Source: Candidatus Omnitrophota bacterium
GTDB taxonomy: Bacteria > Omnitrophota > Koll11 > Zapsychrales > Fredricksoniimonadaceae
Length of the DNA: 14,530 nucleotides
Reading direction: 5' to 3'
Assembly: GCA_015233705.1 (NCBI GenBank)
Contig: JADFXE010000029.1
Location: 1 to 14,530, forward strand
Under the pieces are notes generated by a model. The model was not told the origin of the DNA. It made no database searches and saw nothing but the letters and a program-made list of their open reading frames with translations. A program made the translations under genes and the position numbers. The first letter of the stretch is position 1. Each line of letters begins with the position of its first letter. This document shows, piece after piece, positions 1-9,000 of the stretch.

Positions 1-1
1 T

Positions 2-3000
2 GGATTATTTGTCGGCGCGCATTTTATTCCGTCCCACATGCCGCGTCCGCCGACGTGGAGATTTTTACTCATCGCCTCGCTGAACGCCCTTGTCTTTACG
101 CTTCCCGCGGCCTGGTTCTGGCCCGCGTTCATCGCTGTTACTGCGTTTCATCATTTCTTCAACCTTGCTACGCTGCCTGCTGATAATCAATACAAGCTTC
201 GGGGCTGTATCGGTTCGATCACGGCGTTCTTCTCGCGTCTGCTCGCCAAGGCGCCGTGGATCATTACCGTCGGCGTGGCGATTTATTTCCTTGTCACCAC
301 GGCTTTGTCCACGGTCCTGGTCAAGAAGATCCTTATCCAGGATCATCTTCATCCCCTGGGGTATATCATCACGCTGTTTATCGTATGCAATGCCATAAGC
401 TTTGTGGTGAAGATGTGGCAGGAGGGCTTTTCTTTCCGGGACTTCGCGGTGAAGATGTATCGCTTTGCGGTAAAGGTCTACAGGGATGGTTTCTATTTCG
501 GATACGTGACGATCAAAAACAGGATCGCAAAATTCCTGCGGCAGGGGCCGCTGACCGATCGCGAGGAAGAAGTTTATTCTTCGGTCCTGACGCGCAAGGA
601 CAGGACGCTCTTCTCCTTGAACGCGCTTCAGGGCCAGACGTTTGGGACGCTTCTTTTTATTACCGCGATGAGCACGGCCTTGTCGGCTGAAGTGCACTCG
701 ATGTTCTTTACTTTCCGGACCGTGGTGGCGCTGGCGCTGGGGGACCGGATCCTGGGGCATATTTTTAATATCAAAGCCGAAAGGGTCTCGTGGAAGAAGA
801 ACGCGGTCGGCATGCTCATGGTGTTCCTCGGACAAATAGCCCTGATCCTCCTGACGAGCTCGGCCACGGGCGGCACATCGACATGGCTGGGGATCATCGT
901 CAGTTTCGTGCAGGTCATTTTAGCGGCCGGCCAATTCATTCTGCAGCGTTACATCCTGAAGGTCCGCCACGGCGACAAGCCCGAGCATCAGCCGGTCTTG
1001 CGGATGATCATGGTCAAATACGGTTATATACAAGGGTTGGCGTTGTGCACCACACTTTTTGTTCTTTGGGCTGTGTTCTCCTGTTCCTTCTTCCCGGGCC
1101 CTGGACATATCGCGGCCGCGCTTTTTTCGCACGGCTTTCTGGATTTTATTCAGATGAATTGGTGGATCCCGGTGTTGTCCGTCATCTATTTTGCCAATTG
1201 GCATATCACGTATTATTTGCAGAGCCATGCGCGCATCCTGACGGCGGCTTTTGTGCCGGCTCTGGTGCCCACCATGACCTGGCTGATCGCGACGTTGTGG
1301 TTCGGCCAGTCGCTCACCCCAGAGCAGATGATCGCTGGTATTGTTGTGCTTGCCGGCGCCCCGTACATCGGCATTGTCAATCTGCCGAGGGAAGACGGGA
1401 CGGATGGACAGACGGGGCGTGCGGAAACCCCTTGCACTGTTTGGTGGGGACAGTTCGTTAATCTTCGGACCTGGCTTGAAGTGATTTGTATACAATCCAA
1501 GGCAAGATTATTTAACCCGATCAGACAGAGTGAGGTCCTGCTGGCAGCATATTCTCCCCGGGAGATCATCTTTGGTCTTCATAAATGGGTTGTGGTGAGC
1601 GCCTTGGGCAATCAGGTGCATTATGGTATTCCATTTTTGGGAAGGGAGTATTTTGACTCGACGTATGCCTGGGCGATCGAGGCTGGTTTCGGCCCGAGGG
1701 AAGCGGCGATCATTGCCGCAAGTGATACCGATGTGGACTCACTCCGCGTCGTTTTTTCAACGCTCATGCCTTCGCTGACAAAGTGGTTATTTTCAGATCG
1801 CGATCGAGGGCTTCATTTTAAACTGGCAGGCCGAGGCGGGGCAGATACCCGCGTCGAAGCGTTGGAAAGAGAGTTCGCGACAGCGCTCAGGCTCGCCAGA
1901 GAGACCAATGATCCTTTCCATCCCAGGGCGCTCATGGCGCTGGGCCGGTGTCTCCATTCGCTTCAGGACAAAGTAGCCCACGGAGACGAAGAATATACGG
2001 GCGCTCATGGTCTTGAAGGTGACGCGACGATCGTGGACGGCGTGAATGATAAAGGCGAGCTTGTCTTTGGGAACAAACGGCTGACAAAGGTCAAGAGGCT
2101 CACGATCGAACGTCTGACGTTATATTTGAACTCGACGAACCAGTACAGCCCCGGGGGCTGTACTAGGTCGGTCAATCTGCCGAAGGATAACGGGACGGCC
2201 CCAAAGACGGCGCGTGCGGAAGATGGGGCGGTATCGATTTCCCAGACAACCCGATCAAAAACCAGGACTATTTTCAAGGTGCTGGCCCTTTTGGCCGGAG
2301 TTGTTGTCGGCGTATTTTCAATCGGTGTTTGGGTTTTCAATCAGGCCTGGAACCTTCCGTTGTCGTGGAAGGAAAGAGAGAATGAGGTTGAAGTAGGGGC
2401 ACCTCTTGAGCCGCGATCAGCGTCTAAAACGGAGCGCGCTTTCGTAGAAAATGAATCTGCGGAAGAGATCTGGTTAAAGACACAATATACTCTGCTGTCC
2501 CAGGAGCTGAAAGATCGGAGATCGGAATGGAAAGAATTTCTCAACAATGTTGGGAAAATGAAGTCCGAAGGCAAAGAGGTGGATGTCGAGACGGGCGCGC
2601 AGATTCTTGGATTTATCAAAAAGACACAGGCGATCGAGATAGAAATGAAGAAGCTCAAGGACAGGCTCCAAGAAATAGATCGCCAGAAACAGCAGAGACT
2701 GTTGGTCGCCTCGCTTGGTGCTCGTAAAATTAATTCAGAAGGGAACCTTTCTTACAGGCAATGGGGCGGCTCGGCCATGCTTGTGACCGCAGTTGTCGCC
2801 GGGCTTGTCGTTTACGCCTGGATGACCAAGGACGCCAGCGGCAGTGCTGTTTACGCAGGGGCATTGCTTCCGGTTGGATTGGGCGAGGCTGTGGCCGTTG
2901 TTGTGTCGAGAGTGAGAAAGGCGTTTACAGGGAGATCTCGCTCCACGGAAGCAACTGGAGCTCCCCAAATCGTCACGGCACAGACCTGTGAGATCAAGAT

Positions 3001-6000
3001 CAGTGATTTTCGTTATACCTGCGTTAAAGATTTTGTCAGCTATCTGCGCCGAACCCGCTTCCCCAATGTGGAGATGTTAAAGTTCATCCCGCGTAACGGA
3101 AAGATTGAGGTTTCCGCGATCAGCTGTGAGAAATCAGGCAGATCTAAGGAAGAAAAAGTTTTCGATATTTTCCTGGATAAGCAAGGTTTGCCGTTGGGCG
3201 TTACGGTAGACAAAAGCGCAGCCCGCCCGACCATATCGTTGTTGTCTGTGTATTTGACTCAGGGCAATCCCATGGAATTCACCATGACCGTTGCCGCTGA
3301 GTCCCAACTTTATCCGTTCCTGCATTTTTCTCCCTTCGTCAGATTGTTCCTTAAGGACCAGGGGCTTGAGCTGAAAGACGTGCTGGTCCGTTACTATACA
3401 GGTATGGCGGCACCTCACAGGGTAGAGATATTGAACAGGGCCAACCAGGCCATGCTTCTAAGTTTTGAGTTGGATAAAAGAGGCTGGCCGAAAGGTTACG
3501 ACGAGAAAAATATCCGTCCGATCGTTCTGCTTCAGCGTCTGGTTTATCAAGACCGGTTGCAGCCTGAGACAGTCCGTCGCGGACAAAATCACATGAAATT
3601 CGCAGGCCTGCAATTTCGCCCGCTGGAGAGGGTCTTTGAGTATTTTGATCGTTTGGGGCAGGGCAAGGCCCAGGATGTCACTGTCGAGAAAAAAGAAGAT
3701 CGTATCGAGTTCCGGGCGGCCTTTAAGACGTCTGGCAAAGAGCCTGTGGAAAGAAGCATCATTCTTTCCTTGAATGCGGATGGCCAGCCTGTGTCAGCCG
3801 TCAAGCCGTACCCGACCCTGTGCAATCCTGTGGCAGAGATGCATAAGCAGGGACATCTGGATGAGGCTGTTTACGCGGGGATGAAGATGCGCGCACAGGG
3901 CAGGAGCAGATCAAAAGAAGATCTTCTTAGGATAGTGTATGCCCGCGCCAAAGTTAAATTTGATCCTGCCAACCCTGAGAAGGACCTGGCAAGAGTCATG
4001 GCGCATCCTGAGAATGCTGCGAATAAATTTCAGAAAAAAGGCCTTTGGCCAGCGTACCTCGGCATTCGCGCCCGTGGGCTTTTTGTTAAGAGAAAGCCAG
4101 GTCCTGTTGGTAAATATTCCAAACCCGGGGCCAGGGAAAGAGAATTGGCCTTGCGCCTCAAGGCCAACGGCGGCGATGAGCAATGCAATTCAGTTACATG
4201 GCTTAAAAGGCCGAAGAAGGTAGATCACAAGGGAAGGGTGGACCGCAGGGGTGGCGATTGGCAGCTTTATTTGTCTTGCCGTCGAGATCCGAACCAGGAG
4301 CATATTGAGCTTCCTCAATACAGGCGTCCCAGGGCAGAGAAAACGCCGGCTGCGGACCGCGCGCCGCCGGTGAGAAAGCCTGTTGAGCCGAGCATGGCGG
4401 TCAAGACGTCCAAACCGGTTATTAAAGAAGTGCCCGCCCTCAAAGAAAGCCCGTTAGCCACAGCCATCAGAGAGATTAGATCTGTCCAGATTCCGACGGA
4501 GAAAGAAGCGGAGCAATTACTGCGCGTCGGCAATCGCGAGGCATTGATTCCGCGGCTGCGGCCCCTCATCCTTGACGTTCTTGAAAAGGATTATCGTTGT
4601 GAAATAAATCCGGATGGCCGCCAGGCGGGTTTGATCGATCGCGCGATATCTTTGGGTGATGAAGCCATTTGCAAGGCCGTGCCCAACCAATATCCGCATC
4701 TCGATGAGCCTTTCCTGGTCTTTGTGAGAAAGATGATTCGCAAAGGGTTAACGAAAGCTTTTCCGTCGTCGGAGATCGCCAAGCAGGAAAAGGCTGCGGA
4801 ACGTCAACGGCAGCGCGAAGCAAAAGAGCAGACGAAAAAAGAAGAACAGGACAGAAAGGCGCAGGAACGTAAGCAGGCGCGAGAACAAGTTCGGCAACAG
4901 CGTGAATTGGCCCGGCAGGCAAGACGTCAGGCCGCAAGAGAAGCAGTGACACGGCAGAAAGAAGAGGCGAAGCAGCGCAAGTTAGCTGAAAAGGCTGCGG
5001 CAGATACGGCGGCAAAAGAGGCCAGGGCCAAAGTCGCAGCAGCCCAGCCTGCTGTTAATGTCAGCCCTGACCAGGGTTGCAAGGGAGTCAAGGAGCTTCC
5101 AGATTTCGGGTTAAATAGCGAAGCCTGGAAGAGAGTTAAGTATTTGCTTTTCGGTGCGGTTGTGCCGCTCAAGATGGAGGCCGGGCATCTGGTTTTCTGG
5201 ACGGCTGGGCTCTGGTTGGCCGCGGCCGCTGTCGGGCTGTATCTGGCCTGGACCTATCGCCAGGAGATCGTCGCCTTCTTTCGGAACCAATACGGCCCCG
5301 GGGGCTGTATTGGTTCAGTTGCAGCCGGGCAGGCCCACGAGAACCAGTCCACCGAAAATGCTGCCATTTCCGCCCAGGCAGAACTTTTTGAATTCAACGG
5401 GATCCATCAAGGCCGGGTCGCACATCCGTTTGAACATATCCTTTTCAGCTGTTTACCCGTCGATGGGAAAACAAGCGAGGAACAGGCGTACAATGTCTTT
5501 ACGAATATTGACCGGGCGCTGGCCCAAAACGGCTGCGACAAGCGGTCGGTTGTGAAGCAGGTTCTCTTTGTCAGAAATGAGGATGACAAAAAGACGTGCC
5601 AGGAGGTCATGGCTTTCCGATACGGCAGATCGCCGCCGGCCACGAGCTATGTATTTCAGACTCCGGCGAATGGGACAGCCCTGGCTGTCGAGGTCATGGC
5701 CGTTCCTGCGTCAACAGGTGCGACCATCACGAGACCCGACGAGCATTTGACTGTTGTGGAGTATGATCGCGTCCGCTGGGCCTTTGTGGCCGGCCTGCAG
5801 CCCCGGCCTGGAATTCAATATGCCAAGGAGCAGGCGACCGACTGCTTTACGCAGATGAAGGCGTTGCTTGAGAAGAACGGTTTCCGTTTTGAGCATGTGG
5901 TGAGGCCCTGGATCTACCAGGGCGATATTACGGGCAAGGAAGAAAGGGACGGCGTCGCGGGCCAGAAATATGACGGACTGAACGCGGCGCGTAAGGAGTT

Positions 6001-9000
6001 CTTTCAAGGCATCAGTTTCGGAGGGCGCTTCCTTAAAGCTCCTTTGCCGAACGGCTTGCGGCCATACCCGGCCTCGACCGGGATCAGCATGAACAGCGGG
6101 ACGATTGTGATGGAGTGCCTTGCCTTTGCGACGGACAGAGACGACGTCGAGATTCGATACCTGGAAAATCCTTTGCAGACGCCGGTACAGAATTATAAGG
6201 CGGGTGTTCTTCACGGGAAAAAAGTCCAGCCGTTATTTGCCCGGGCCGTAGCCGTACGCGTAGGCGGCCAGTGGATGGTCCTGGTTTCCGGGACAGCCTC
6301 GATCAGAGGGGATGACACCGTGGGCAAGGACATCCGGGAGCAGACGGAAATGGCGATCGAGAATGTTGCGGCTGTTCTTAATGAAGGAGGCGCCCGGCCG
6401 AGCGATCTCGCCCAGGTCAGGGTTTATGTGAAGTTTGAGAAAGATTATCCGGCGGTCAAAAAGATCGTTGAGGAAAGATTGCCCGGTGTGCCCTGTATTC
6501 TGGTGATCGCCGGTGTTTGCCGGTCAGATCTTCTGATCGAGCTCGAGGGCGTGGCGTATACAGAGAAGCCTGTCAGGACACCAGCGCCGGGTAGAGCGAC
6601 AAAGATGATCGGCTGGCTCGGCAGCAATTCGTTAAGCGCTTTGGAACATATGATGGGGCTGAATACGAGAGGTTATCCGGAAGAGGATCGGAAGAGCTTC
6701 CAGGAAATGATCGAGCGGAAGTTCGGCGGAACCATGAAAAAGGCCCCTGAGCTTTATGCGCCTGAATTTGATGCGCTGCTTGATCAAAAGACTTCATGTT
6801 CCATCCCGGATGACATCATGGCCAGACTGAACAGCCTAAAGCCTTACAAAGATGGTGGCTACGAAAATGAAAGGTCAGCTGAATACGCACAAGGGTACGC
6901 AAGGGATGCAGTCGCGGCCAAAACACTGTTCGCTTTTGAAAAATTAAGGCTGAAAGGTGGCCACGCGTTTTATGCCTTTGCCAGGTTCCCGGCCATTTAT
7001 TATGGTGATTTCGATAATCTTTTCGGTTTCAATTCGGCGGGCGATGAAGATTTGAAAGAATCTCCAATGTCGGCGCAGATCATCGGTCTTTGCAATGAAT
7101 TGATCGGCAATCTGCAGTTTTTGGATCAGAAGAACCGCGCTGAAGGAAAGCCGACCAATCGTTATCTCGAAGCCCTGACGCATGAGGCCTTGCATCTTTG
7201 TTTCACGCACGAAGAGGCGCGCGTGCTGGCGCGTTACCTTTTCCCGGAGAATTATCCTGACGAGAAAGAAATAGAAGCAAAGGGCGGACTGCTCAACATT
7301 GCCCTCACTAATCTGGTGAATATAGAGAAGACCATTGCCTATCTTGCGCGTCCCGAAAGAATGAAATGGCCGTTTGATAGGCACAATGCCTTTAGGGAAA
7401 TAGCCGAGTTGATCGTATCGAGTGATTTAACCTATCCGCCGTTATTTAAAAAAATGACCAGGGCCATATTAATATTCTCGTTTTTCCCCGAGCATCCGGA
7501 CTTGTCGGTGAGCTCGGGCTCTATTGCTGGTTGGCTTTATCACATTGGAGCCACGGATGATCTGGCCCTTGCTGTCTTGTGGGCTCTGGAAACCCCGTCG
7601 CAGTTGCAGGACGTAACACAGACCGCGCCTTATCTGGACCAGGTTGAGAGGAGACATTTTTCGTACGAGCGGTTGCTTGGGCGGAGGGCGGAAAACCGGC
7701 CGGAAGACCGGGAGCGCTTTTTTACAACCGAAGAAAAGATCGAGATCATAAGTTATGTCATCAGATATGCGGGCGATCGCGGTTGGGATAACTATGAGCG
7801 CCAATATGTTGGTATGGTTTTCAAGATTCTGCCATTTCTTCCGGAATTTGCCAAGGCTGATGTCACGCCGATCTTTGTCGAATCAGCTACGGTATTACAA
7901 GACCTGCTCTATCCTAAGAATGGAATCATTTATGCTTACTCGGTTGAAAAGGCCGAGGTTGTTTTAAGCTCCCTTTTGCGGTTTATCAAAAAGTTCGCAA
8001 TCACAAAATTCCCCGATGAGTTTACGGCCGTTCTTGACAGGGTCAATCGGGATAGTCGCGATATTTTGACGCCGATCAAGGAAGAAACCCGGGCGCTGGT
8101 TGACCTCGCCTTCTTATCGAGGAGCGGGGTCAGGGTCCCGGGCCTTGAGACACGCCCGGAATTGATCGAAGCGTATCAGGGGCGCGAGCCGTTAAGAGTT
8201 GTTGGTCCGGTTTATGCAACGGGGAGTGAGGACGCGGGGGCGCAGGCCGCACTGCCCGAGAGGTCTTCCGCGGAGGTCCTGTTTGTCGTCAATTATTCTG
8301 AACATTTATGTGAGGCTGGTATCCCGACACCCCTTCTCAGGGCCGCCCTCAGAACGCTGGCCGGATTGGACGATGATCAAACAGTGGAATTTTCCCGAAG
8401 GTCGGGCATTGAGGATATCAGGAACAACCCGGCCGGTTTTTCCGAATGGCTGAAAAGATTGCTTGCGGATTACGCCGCGCTTGGGATCTCGTCGGTCGAA
8501 CAGGAAGAATGGCTTACCGCCGGATTTTTGACGCCCCAGGAAAGGATCGCCAAGGCGCTCGGTCAGGGTACGGCCATTAATGTGGAGGCCTTTAAGAAGA
8601 GAGCTGAGAGTAGGGGATGCAATATTAAAGATCTGTCTGCTAAAAGATTGCCTTGTGATAAGCGGATCAGAGAGATTGCCGGCCATGACAAAAGCCGCGT
8701 GAGCCGGCTTTTGACCGGACTTGAGTACGATGTTGTCATGGCCATACCCGTCGGCGATCCTGAGCGCGGATCGGGCCTGCGGTTGTTGGGGCTCAAGCTC
8801 AAGGTCCAGCGCATCGTCGAGGGCAAGAGCATGGATGAGGTTGCCGCTGCGCTGGGACTGTCAAGCGCGGGGCCGCTCAGCACGTGGGAGAACGGGCAGA
8901 ATTTTCCGGATAACTGTTATTGGCCGCGTCTTCTCCAAAGTTTGAACATATCAGCGGGCAAGCTCATTTATGGAAAGACCGACAAGGAGATCATGCGGAT

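Noticed and set aside
38..40. ATG at 38 as the true start of the gene
   Set aside because: The frame is open from base 2, hydrophobic coding-like sequence (GLFVGAHFIPSH) precedes it, and there is no Shine-Dalgarno sequence.
65..835. 256-codon open frame on the minus strand opposite the transporter block
   Set aside because: The product is Arg/His/Asp/Gln-rich low-complexity sequence typical of the antisense of a membrane-protein gene; no motif, no ribosome-binding site evidence.
1797..1810. Short palindrome around GATCGCGATC and frequent GATC sites
   Set aside because: Occurs by chance in GATC-rich coding sequence; no spacing pattern or clustering suggesting an origin or operator.
4683..4700. 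Possible fourth palindrome copy at AACCAATAT (NQYPHLDEP)
   Set aside because: Only the first eight bases match copy C; there is no inverted partner, and the residues fit the sigma-like helix context.
4566..5015. Minus-strand open frame opposite the coiled coil
   Set aside because: Leu/Pro/Ala/Ser-rich antisense of a Lys/Glu/Arg/Gln-rich coding region; a composition artefact.
5285..5315. Palindrome C as a Rho-independent terminator
   Set aside because: No T-run follows, the stem has a one-base centre, and the open coding frame runs straight through it.
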